Source: Zoroaster sp. YZ-2022 (taxonomy: Eukaryota; Echinodermata; Asteroidea; Forcipulatida; Zoroasteridae). From it: a stretch of DNA of 64,000 nucleotides. Numbering within the stretch: the stretch's first letter is position 1; each line of letters begins with the position of its first letter. Shown one piece after another: positions 24,255 to 36,200 of the stretch. The stretch spans positions 33,025,172 to 33,089,171 of the forward strand of contig CM055830.1 of NCBI GenBank assembly GCA_029582265.1. The letters run 5' to 3'. The notes under the pieces were generated by a model that saw nothing but the letters and a program-made list of their open reading frames with translations, was not told the DNA's origin and searched no databases. Made by a program: the position numbers and the translations under genes.

Positions 24255-24925
24255 ACCGATCTCTATTATTATGACTGGATGAGAGGGTTGCCTATTAGTG
24301 CCTAACAGATAAAGGCATCCACCGTAGGGCCATGTTGGTACTCCACTATATCTCTATTATTATGACTAGATAAGAGGGTTGCCTGTTGGTGCCTAACAGA
24401 TAAAGGCATCCTCCACAGGGCCATGTTGGTACTCCACTATATCTCTATTATTATGACTGGATAGAGGCATCCACCGCAGGGCCATGTTGGTACTCCACTA
24501 TATCTCTATTATTATGACTGGATAGAGGGTTGTCTATTTGTGCCTAACAGATAAAGGCATCCACCATAGGGCCATGTTGGTACTCCACTATATCTCTATT
24601 ATTATGACTGGATAGAGGCATCCACCGCAGGGCCATGTTGGTACTCTACTATATCTCTATTATTATGACTGGATAGTGTTGCCTATTGGTGTCTAACAGA
24701 TAAATGCATCCACCGCAGGGCCATGTTGGTACTCCACTATATCTATATTATTATGACTGGATGAGAGGGTTGCCTAGCCAGATTGGTGCCTAACAGATAA
24801 AGGCATCCACCGCAGGGCCATGTTGGTACTCCTCTATATCTATATTATTATAACTGGATAGAGGGTTACAATAAAATCATCCACCGCATGGCCATGTTGG
24901 TACACTATACAAAGGAACACAAAGG
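24255..24925 (+). repeat. Minisatellite with alternating 91- and 61-bp units
   Basis: Each unit opens ctctattattatgactggat and closes gggccatgttggtactcc. Unit starts at about 24261, 24352, 24443, 24504, 24593, 24653 and 24741 give steps of about 91 or 61 bp; the short unit lacks the gttgcctattggtgcctaac block. It ends about 200 bp below the stop of gene C. Confidence 0.9.
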
Positions 24926-25123
24926 AAATTAGCAAAGGTATGCACATGCAAAGGAATGGACATTGTTAAACGTGGTTTGTGGGAGGACCAACATGGCATC
25001 CAGTGGCTTTGAATAGAAGCACATGGTTTTCTATCCAGTCAGTATAATATAGGGTAGTGGTCGACATAGATTGTGTGCATCCCTGTGAGAGTTTTACTAT
25101 CCACAAATAAGTTTCCTTAAAGG

Positions 25124-25338
25124 TTAAACATCTCTCTTAAAGAGTCGTATTGCTCCCTCTTCGTGGAGTTTCATCCAGAGCTTCCGTTCGTTGTCCACGT
25201 CATGCGACCCGGTCGATTTATTCGTATGGACGACGAAACGTTTGTCGTAGTAATGCATTGTGAACCGGGAATCATAGCCAAAACCATAGATTGTTACTTC
25301 GTCACAAATATGCAGGGCTAAGAATACGACAAGGGCAC
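25124..25338 (-). CDS. Gene C coding exon 7 (motif S end, motifs III and VS)
   Basis: 215 nt after catcccaacag, ending in TAA. It encodes [24 protein letters not shown] and [10 protein letters not shown], ending RLFKRDV. It is most like the last exon of gene B. Confidence 0.92.
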
Positions 25339-26199
25339 CTGTTGGGATGAAAACATTGTTTTAGTTTAAGTTCAGAAACAGTTGGGACAGAGGCGATAAA
25401 AGGCCCCCTTCCCCCAACCCCGGATCCGCTCATGATTTGGGTATATATGACTGGCTCTGGCAAAACCTTAAACTTGGACTCAATTTTCAAAAATGAGATT
25501 TTGGTCTAGTTTGATTCTCTAGATTTTCCTCTTTCATTTGATACCAGATTTGTAGAATTTTTTTCTGATTTCTACAGATCTGGTATTAAATGAAAGAGGA
25601 AAATCTAGAGAATCAAACTCTACCAAAATCTCTCTTGAAAATTGGGTCCAAGGTTAGGGTTTTGCCAGAGCCAGTCACATATGAGTAATAACATGTCAGC
25701 ACCCCTTGGGATTTGAATCTAGGTTTCTGCTATTTGCCTTATCGTTGGGGGCAGTATTATTGCTAATAATAATAATAATGTGTGGACTTATATAGCGCAC
25801 GTATCCACCAACTAAGTGGTGCTCAAGGCGCATTATATTATTACCCCTGCTCATAAGACTCATAAATCATTCCTGAAACCATCTCAACTCCACGGGGAGT
25901 ATACAGCTCAATTGCTGCCATTACAGCGCATATAGGGCTAATCAACCAACTCTGCCCTCACAGGTACCCATTTAACCCCTGGGTGGAGAGAAGCAATTAT
26001 GGTTAAGTGTCTTGCTCAAGGACACAAGTGTCACGGCCGGGATTCGAACCCACATTCTGCTGCTAACACCAGAACTTGAGTCCGGTAAGCTAGACCGCTC
26101 GGCCACGACACTCCATATTTGTTAGGTCAATATTTGTTAGGTCAAAAAAAGTCTCTGGTTTCTGGTCATAGGTCGGTTTCAAAATCGGTGTGGTTAAGC

Positions 26200-26234
<35 letters not shown>

Positions 26235-29200
26235 TAATCTTGTTTTTTGCCAACCAGTGAAATACAGGTACGCGGTTATGGGAACCTGACCAAGTTTCCC
26301 ATACACAAAGTATGGTGGCTAAGAGAGGCCCCTATGTGAAAAAAAAAGTCGTTTAAAAACACAGCACAGCAGAATTCCAATCGATCCAGCAATTTGGGCT
26401 GCAATTGGATATCGTTTCATAGCAAAAAAACAAAAAACAAAAAACAAAGCCGAAGCGCGGGTCTGAGGCGACGCGCACGGAGGCCAGACACCGGAGACTT
26501 TTTATGGCCTTATCTCAATGTTATTTATTTCCTCAATCTTTGTGTACCTGTTGTCGGTCTGTGTGACTTATCCTCCAAAAAAGTGTGAAACACGTATTTG
26601 AAAAAGGCCGGATGAACGATCTTTATCTTCCTCGGATCGGCAGCGGGTTTTTTGATAGAACTTCGAAAAACAGAGAAACATTTCAGCATACTATGACTTG
26701 AAGGGACAATATCATCACGATCAGAGCATACTATCGACAGGGCATGGAATCACTGTCATAGTTCTAGACTCGGTGACTTAAAATAATACCCCAAGAGTGT
26801 GCGCTGGCTTAGATAACAGGGCGCGATAAGATAATTACTGTGACTGTTGCATTAAATTAATATCATTATTGTACAGTCACTGGCTAATTATTTATGCATT
26901 AGCTAGAGTAATATCACTAGAACACCGATTCCATGCCCTGTTGAAAGTCTGACGATACTGTCCCGTTTAAAGGGAAGGAACAACTTTGGTAATGTTGGCA
27001 AAACTGCTTCTAAAATGAGTATGCTTAGGCTACTCTCTTCGAATCAAGATATACATACAAGGTACAACATTGGTAATGTTGGCAAAACTGCTTCTATGAG
27101 TATGCTTACTCTCTTCGAATCAAGATATACATACATGGTACAACATTGGTCATGTTGGCAAAACTGCTTCTATGAGTATGCTTACTCTCTTCGAATCAAG
27201 ATATACATACAAGGAACAACATTGGTCATGTTGGCTAAACTGCTTCTATGAGTATGCTTACTCTCTTCGAATCAAGATATACATACATGGTACAACATTG
27301 GTCATGTTGGCAAAACTGCTTCTATGAGTATGCTTACTCTCCTTGAATCAAGATATACATACAAGGTACAGCATTGGTAATGTTGGCCAAACTGCTTCTA
27401 TGAGTATGCTTACTCTCTTCGAATCAAGATATACATACAAGGAACAACATTGGTAATGTTGGCAAAACTGCTTCTATGAGTATGCTTACTCTCTTCGAAT
27501 CAAGATATATCATTGGTAATGTTCATAGATTCAGTTTGGCCAACATTACCAATGTTGCACCTTGTATGTATATCTTGATTTAAAGAGAGTATTAAGCATA
27601 CTCATAGAAGCAGTTTTGCCAACATTACCAATGATGTACATTGTATGTATATCTTGATTCAAAGAGAGTAAGCATACTTATAGAAGCAGTTTTGCCAGCA
27701 TTACCAATGTTGTACCTTGTATGTATATCTTGATTCAAAGAGAGTAAGCATACTCATAGAAGCAGTTTTGCCAACATTACCAATGTTGTACCTTGTATGT
27801 ATATCTTGATTCAAAGAGAGTAAGCGTACTCACAGAAGCAGTTTTGCCAACATTACCAATGATGTACCTTGTATGTATATCTTGATTCAAAGAGAGTAAG
27901 CATACTCATAGAAGCAGTTTGGCCAACATTACCAATGCTATACCTTGTATCTTGATTCAAAGAAAGTAAGCATGTCCATATATTCAGTTTTGCCAACATT
28001 ACCAACATATTAAACAACAAAAAACTCAGCTAATTACGTTGTGCCATTACAAAGAAAAAAAAAGTGCAAATCCATCTAAAATTGTTATAGCCTAAATTCA
28101 TTATAATGTGGATTGTTTTGAGAAAAGTCTTTTTCCTAAACTGGCAATAATTTAACTTTTTATAAAAATGGCAGCAACTCAGATAAAACAAATCCAGGGG
28201 CGATTGATTTCATCAATAGTTATACACGAAGTTAGTTTTAGTTAATAAAAATCGACCATTTAGTTACAACCAACTTTATACTTTTAAATCTTTAAACTAT
28301 TTCGCCAGTGTTTTTGACTGATATACCGATTTATTTTGATTTCATCTGTACATTTATTTTATATTTTTAGAAAGGAAAGACATACTTTGGAGTGAGATAT
28401 TTCAGAAGTTTGGTTTGGTTAAACAGTAATTATGTACCCAAGTTAATTTATGACGGACCCACAATAAAGTAATTTTGGGACATATTTTATTTAAAAAATG
28501 CTTCTCGTGAACAGTTTTCCTAAAATTGACATCAAAATAGCGAAAAACGGCGCGATATCTTCAGGGCTATTTTTTGGAGATCCCCCCATTTACAATCTCC
28601 CTCATGAATCCGCCCTGAAACCTGCCAAACTTACACCTCTCTCCCTCTGCTGACGTACCTCGGTGGATTGACATCCTTGACCATATTTAGCGCATAGTCG
28701 ACGTCATATTTCTTAAACATTGTGAAGAACAGAAGTACATTCTATTGAAATCAAGAGAGACATTTAGCAACGTTAGAATAGTATCATGTTTGCCTCAAGC
28801 GCGTAGACAAGGAGAATATGAGGGCGCTCTCACATGTTGTTTTAGTCCATGCACATCGTAGTACATTGTTGGGAATAATCATTATGCGTGTAACCTTTCA
28901 CACAGTCTGGTACACTGATTCAAGTCAATGACAAGTGTTGGCCTATAATTATTTTAATTTCGCAGACTTGACACACTGCTGCTATACCACGTGATTCGGG
29001 CAAGCTTTCGCATAGTAACCTTAGAGATGTCCAATCGTCGTGTGCCAAGAAGGTCATAAGGCTCTACGACCTTCTTCCGGGCACACAAAGTACAACTTTT
29101 TGTCCCAGCAGAAGGTTGTAAGCAATAAAAATACCTCCTTTGAAAAAAAAGTAGGGCATAACTGTTATATATTTGTTGCTAGAATTACTCCTAAGACATG

Positions 29201-30221
29201 TTTTTCCATTCCCGTGCGGAATTTAACTTTCCTACAATGACTTATAAATGGCAGAAAAACGACCAAACTTTCACACTCAGTTTTCTTGAAAAACAATTTT
29301 GCACATTAATTGCTTACGATCTTTTGCCCGGTCACACTTTTGTCACGTCCTTCTTCCGGGCACATGATGCGATACTTATCCCCTGTTTTCCATTAATGTG
29401 TACGGGTTAAAGGTAACAGACGTTCCCGAAGTGGAGGTTATGCCGATATGACGACTATGGCTACGGCTATGACTAGATCACTGTTTCTTCCTATACTTCG
29501 GCATTGCCGCTGCAGCCAATAGCCATAAACACAAACACTACGGCTACGGCTATGGCTAAATCACTGTTTCTTCCTATACTTCAGCATTGCCGCTGCAGCC
29601 AATAGCCATAAACACAAACACTACGGCTACGGCTATGGCTAAATCACTGTTTCTTCCTATACTTCAGCATTGCCGCTGCAGCCAATAGCCATAGCCAAAA
29701 AACGCTTACTTCTGACACAGCATTACAATGCGAATGCTTACCTCGAATCACATGGTATAGCGACAGCGTGTGAAGTCTGGGAAATTCAAATTTAAAAACG
29801 CACTTACCACTGACATGAGTCTGTGTACCAGACGTACTCTCTTAATTAATGTTAAAGAATGAAAACCAATCTTTCAAAGAGCTATATGGCGGACAAGTCT
29901 TTTTGGAGTGGATAAAGAGTAAAATTAGTAGTGCATAAAGAGTGAATTGGTAGCCTTTTACTGTATTTTTCAATCGAATCCGAGTGGGTTTCACTCCAAA
30001 AAAGACTTGTCCGCCATACAGCTCTTTAAAAGAGTGGTTTTCACTCTTTTACATTGAAAGAGTAAGGTTACCCACACAAGGCTGATAGTTATATTCGAAC
30101 ATTTGTACAGCAGTTATCGTGCAAAATATGTATTGCTATATTTAACATATAGCACCATTGCCATCAGGTATATATAGGCCTAGGTGAAATGATAAAGTAG
30201 TACCACGCTAAGGCCAACAAT

Positions 30222-30253
<32 letters not shown>

Positions 30254-33200
30254 AAGTCTCTGGTTTCTAGTCTCCGCGCGCGTCGCCTCAGACCCGCACG
30301 TCGGCATTTTTAATTTTTCTTTTTTGTGTGCAATGAAACGATGTCCAATTGCAGCCAAAATTGCTGGATCGATTGGAATTCAGCCGCGCTGTGCTTTGTG
30401 AACGCCATTGTGTGTATTTTTACCTTATCTTCGACATCATAGATGTGTTGAGACTCTGGAAAGAAAGTGTAGAATGATGTTCGGTTTCCGACATCTTCAG
30501 CAAACTTTCCTGCTGATATGGCTCGATTAAGTCTAGACAAGGAAAATAAGACCATTTGAAATATATACCTATTATGATCGGTAATACACAAATAACTACA
30601 CGGAGATCCTTTCTCTATGATTGATACAACATCAGCTTATACACCAAGTAAGTTTCATATTACAATTACACCAGCTGTTTTTGAATAACCAACCTTATAC
30701 CTTAACTTGAAAAGAAAATGAGCAAATGTCTAGAAAGATAATTTGTTTCACCTGAAGACGTAATCATGACTGTCAATCTCCTCTCCAGCGCCGGAACCGT
30801 TGAGGATACCCCCGCATCCAACCACAGCACACCGGATGCAACCCTGCTTGCGACTTCCCTTCCCGTTCACTGAGGGGTTGGTGAAATTCTCGTGCAGTAA
30901 AATCTGGCTAATCACTGAAAAAAGGGGTAAGTTTTGTCTTATTTTTACCAATGCAGTGTTCAACTTCATGGAAAGAGCCAGACTTGTATGACTCGTGACT
31001 CAGAATCGAGTCTGACTCAAATACAATTTTTGTGACTCGATCTCAGACACGAGTCATGATTAACAATGTCCAATGTTCACTATTTTAAAACATTCCAAAA
31101 AATAATAATTTTCTTGCAAAATAGTGTTTTAGTTTTGTTATTTAATTTAAACAATGCGAACAGATTTATAAAATTAATACCGTGCGTAATATTCCGTTGT
31201 AGTAATGCAATCGGAATTGTTTACCCATAGCGATCGCATGAAAACAAAGTGCATCTTCCAGAAATTGATTACAAATCATGTACCAAAGCTTCAGCACACA
31301 ACATCATAGGAATAAAACGTGTATTTTGATAACTTGCATAATGCATCATAGAGAAAGATGCTTTTAAATCACATGCATTATAGCAACTCTTGTAAACAGC
31401 GCTGTCGCCAGGCATATTAAGGACCTTGGCGGGCCCGCCACTCCTTCGGCGAAAAGCAGCTCATTACGCTACGCTAGAAATTGTCCTGCCATTCCTCGTC
31501 TGCTTAAAAATTCCACGCCACCCTAAATCAATGTATTATTTCAAACGACTGTATTTGTTTTAGCATTAAGTTGTTTGTGTATCGCTACGCCGGTGGCTAT
31601 GTTTCTGATACTAACAATGTCAGTATGTACCATACGTTCGTGTAATGCTATAGCTCATAATACATATGGTAGATCTACATAATTATAATACATCAAAACA
31701 TGCATGTCTAGCGCTCACATTATTTTGTTCATGGTGTAAACCAAGGGCTTATAACAAAAAGACAACAATGGGTCATCAGCTGGCGGTTATTCTTTTCAAA
31801 TATCCTTGGATGAAATCATGAGAGATACCTAAACAAAGTCCAACAACAAAGGGAACGAAGAAAACAAAAGAGAGGAACAATGGGAGGTTCTCGGTTACAC
31901 CATAAACAAACGTAATTGTAGCTGACTGCATTCGCGAGGGGAAATTCCCTTTCGAGGTTTTTTAATTTTTGGTAATTATGAGAGACTATTTCTATGAATT
32001 TCACGATGAAGCGTATTTTAAAATGATGAAATAAAACTTGGAATAAAATTTGTTAATAAAAAATAAAAACACATTGTTTTGGTACAGCATTTAAGTTTTT
32101 GACATTTAAGTTTTTGAAATATGGCATGCTAAAATGTTGGACTTTATATTCCTCCACAGCCAGACATTATTATACAGAAGGGCTTTGTTTCTGAATTAAT
32201 GTTGTAGTTAACCAAACAAAATACTGCAATTCCTTGAGCAAGATACTTAACCATAATTGCTTCGTCCTTCGGATGGGACGTTAAGCCGTAGGTCCCGTGT
32301 ACTAGATTAAGTAATGCACGTAAAAGAACCCAGAACACTTATCGTGGAAGTGTAAGGGGTTTACCCCGGTGTTTCTGGTTCACATTGCAAGCGCCCTTGT
32401 TTACAGGTTTCCTCAGGCTTTCGAGCTTACAGTGCTTAAGTGCGCTTTTCTGAGGCATCCCTTGGTTTCATTACCAGAAATGATTAATAATAATAATAAT
32501 AATAATAATAACTACGCCATATAGTTCAACATTCCTTTATTTTTATTTTATTATATGAAATCAGACCGACATAGTTATATAGTGTGCATGTATGTGGCTG
32601 AAGTGCAGGCCTATTGTGATGGTAAGTTGCTCGACAGATGTGCCACCGTGTCGGTCGAGTTGCACCCCGTGAGACATGACCGAGGAGAGGGCGAAAAGAC
32701 TACTAGTGTGGACAAAAGTGGAATCGGTCCTACACATCAATCGTATTTACCCGTTTCTAAAAACACGATAATGAAACGACGAACGTAAACAGGAATTCAA
32801 GCGGTGGTCACAAAAATTCGCAAATGAGAGCTCAAACCGTACCAGGGCTAGTTTCAAAAGTGTTAAAATCATGTCAGACGAAATTTGATATAAAAACTTT
32901 CAATAATTTTGTATTGAGGATGAAATTTTTAAAAATGTATTCAGTGTACAGCATAGACTGTCAATATGCCACAGACACGCTTTGTTTTGCTATGTAACAG
33001 TTTAGTCACATATTAAGATTTAGTCACATACGGCTCTTCATACGAGACAAAAACGCAACGCTTAACACTTCTAGTGCGACGCTTGAACTCTTCTAGTGCG
33101 ACGCTTGAACACTTCTAGTGCGACGCTTGAACACTTCTAGTGCGACGCTTGAACACTTCTAGTGCGACGCTTGAACACTTCTAGTGCGACGCTTGAACAC

Positions 33201-36200
33201 TAGTGCGACGTGTGATTTCGAATGTGACGCGTGAACACCTCTAGTGCGACCCGTGAACACTTCTAGAGCGACGCGTGATTTCTAATGCGACGCGTGAACA
33301 CCCCCAGTGCGACCCGTGAACACTTCTAGAGCAACGCGTGATTTCTAATGCGATGCATGAACACTTTTAGTGCGACGTGTGAACACTTCTAGTGCGGCAC
33401 ATGAACACTTCTAGTGCGACGCGTTAACACTCTTCTTGCAACGTCTCATTTCCCTTTTTAGAACACCATATCATTTTAGAGTCTCAAGCGGTAAATAAAC
33501 CACCAAGTAAAACCATCCAGTAATGTAAACGTCATCAAACAGAAACGCCTGTCCATAGGGGCTTGCTGAATGACACATACTAAAAATAAGTCAAGGAAAC
33601 AATTTTTTGCCGACTAAGTTTATCTTATTAGTAACGTGGACCTGATGTTCAATTTGGAGGGGGGGTTGACACCTACCCCCTTCGTTGATTAATTTTTCAG
33701 GGAAATTTGGTCACGTCTTTCCTCCCCTTTAAATTTTTTTTTATTTGCATGGTGGAGTATTGTCATCGGTTTCGCTTTTCCAACGTAGAGAAGACCTATA
33801 TGGTTCTTGTTGTCACAATAATAATAACTAGAGCTCAAGTGTTTGTTGGAACAAACACACGTTTTTGTTGTTGTCAACTTCCGGTTCATTCAAATTATCA
33901 TCGATGATGTCAGTATCATATTTTGTAAAGGTGTATCATCTTTTATTATAAAAAAAATATCAATTTCTTATTCAAAAAACATCAATTTTGCGTTAGAATG
34001 TGTTGAATTTGAACTTCAAGTTAAAACCGGCAAGTTAAAACGAGAACCAGTTGAGACATCAAATATGATCAAACAGCAGTGTGGCATGCCAAATAGGGTC
34101 CAGTTACATAGAGAAAATATCTGCTATGCAAAAATTATCCAAGAACCAACCAGAAGCAATATATACTACTCAAAACAATTTAGGGAACACCGGAATAATC
34201 TCAGTTTAAAGCAAGATCATTTATTTCAGATAAACACAATATTTCACAGAATTGATGAGAAACAACTGCACAATGAAACAGATGACAAAGGATGCATGTA
34301 GTGATTACACATTTCATGACATTGTGCAGTTGTTTCTCATCAATTCTGTGAAACATTGTGTTTATCTGAAATAAATGATCTTGCTTTAACTGAGATTATT
34401 CCGGTGTTCCCTAAATTGTTTTGAGTAGTATACATGTACATAACATGACAATTTGGCTGGTAAACTATGTTTGCTAAGCATAGCTTTTTTTGTGCACAGC
34501 AAATTTTTGCGTTCAGGAGCTATATGAAGTTGTACCCTGTTCATATCCCCCGGCATCGTATTTCCAAGACATTCTTACCTGTTTGATTTTGACCTTTGAA
34601 CCCAAATGGAAGGCCATGTGAAGAGAGGTTGTCATAGGGATGGGTGTCATCTTTGTCCAGGAAGAGTTTGATACCTGGCCGATATCTCTCTCGAAACCAC
34701 TTGGAATACTTGGTTAGAGATGCGACCGTTTTGGAGCATTTCTGTTGTGGTAATGACGAAATCATTTAAACATAACAAAATATGTTCGAATTTGGTTTTG
34801 TCATAAATTAAAGGGAAGGTACAACATTGGTAATCGCAACTCTTAAAGGTACTAATTTGAAAATGAAAATAATTTGGTCTGAAATGCCCTTATTTTGGTG
34901 TGGAAACACAATAAAAGCACATTTTGCTTTGGCGAGCAGGGGTCAATTTCACTGAACTGCTAAGCAGGGAAAAACTGCTAAGCAGGAAAAAACTGCTTAC
35001 CAGAAAAATTTGCTGATCAAATTTCTTTGGTTACCAGCCAAACTTTAATACAAAATACATGCATTTTGGCTGGTAGTCCGTTTTGTATTGCTTAGCAAAA
35101 TTCTCTGCTTAGTAGCTCTATGAAACTGGCCCCTGGTTACTTGAGGAGTAACATGGTCGAGCTGTCTAGTACATCGGATTTGTGTTCTGATGGCTGAGTC
35201 GTCAGAATGTGGGTTCGAATCCTGGCCGCGATCATGGTGCTTGTGTCCTTGAGCAAGACACTTTACCATAATTGCATCTCTCCACCCAGGGGTAAATGGG
35301 TACCTGTGAGGGCAGAGTTGGTTGTTGTGTTTGATTAGCCCTATATACGCTGTAATGGCAGCAATTGAGCTGTATACTCCCCAGGGAGCTGAGATGGTTT
35401 CAGGAATGATTTATGAGCCTGATGAGCAGGGGTAATAATGTAATGCGCATTGAGCACCAGTTTGGTGGATACGTGCGCTATATAAGTTTATATTATTAAT
35501 TATTATTATAATAACGTCACAGCTCCTCAAACTCACCGTTTATTTGTTAATCTTGGGGCAATATATTTGTGAGCATAGGCCGTTTTTGGTAAGGCAAAAG
35601 TTATACAAAAAACTGTCATCAAATCGATGTGACTTCCCATGCTTGCTCATAAGAATACATCAATACTATACCAATACTGGATACAATGTTGCTGTATATC
35701 GTTGTCAGATCATATGAAAAACCACCTGTTTTCTCGATATTATATACCCTGAATTCAATATTTTATGGAAACCCAGAGCGGATCAAAGATTCTTGAAAAG
35801 GGGTCCAAGTGGTAATAATTTATTTGTACCCACGTACTAACCACTAAAAACGGAATACGATTATACTGAAGTCCCTTTGTTTTCAATGTCCTCTGGTCTT
35901 ATAGAAGATTGAAAACGTATTTGACATTTTGAGAAATGCGCCTAAAATGGGAGGGGGACCCACTGGACCTCTCTTAACTGGATCCCTTCCTGCTTCAACC
36001 TACCGCTCCTTTTCGTTCTTCCTGTCTGTTCTGGCTGTCACTTGCCGTCTGGTTCCCAGTGTGCTGTTGCTTCTGGATGCGCACAATCTCCTTCTGTACA
36101 TCACCAGTGTCATGTTGTAAGCTCTTATCAAAGGGGTTCCTCGCCAGTTTCTCTTGAGCTTTCCAGGAGTATTGAGTTAGCTGTGTCCATGAGACCATCC

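Noticed and set aside
33055..33435. CRISPR-like array
   Set aside because: The 22-bp units are contiguous with no unique spacers, and the genome is eukaryotic.
33843..34301. 152-codon frame
   Set aside because: Its second half is one arm of a near-perfect palindromic MITE, and nothing resembles a protein family.
35995..36120. Plus-strand frames over gene C exon 1
   Set aside because: They are antisense shadows of the exon, which has the membrane segment and the right donor phase.
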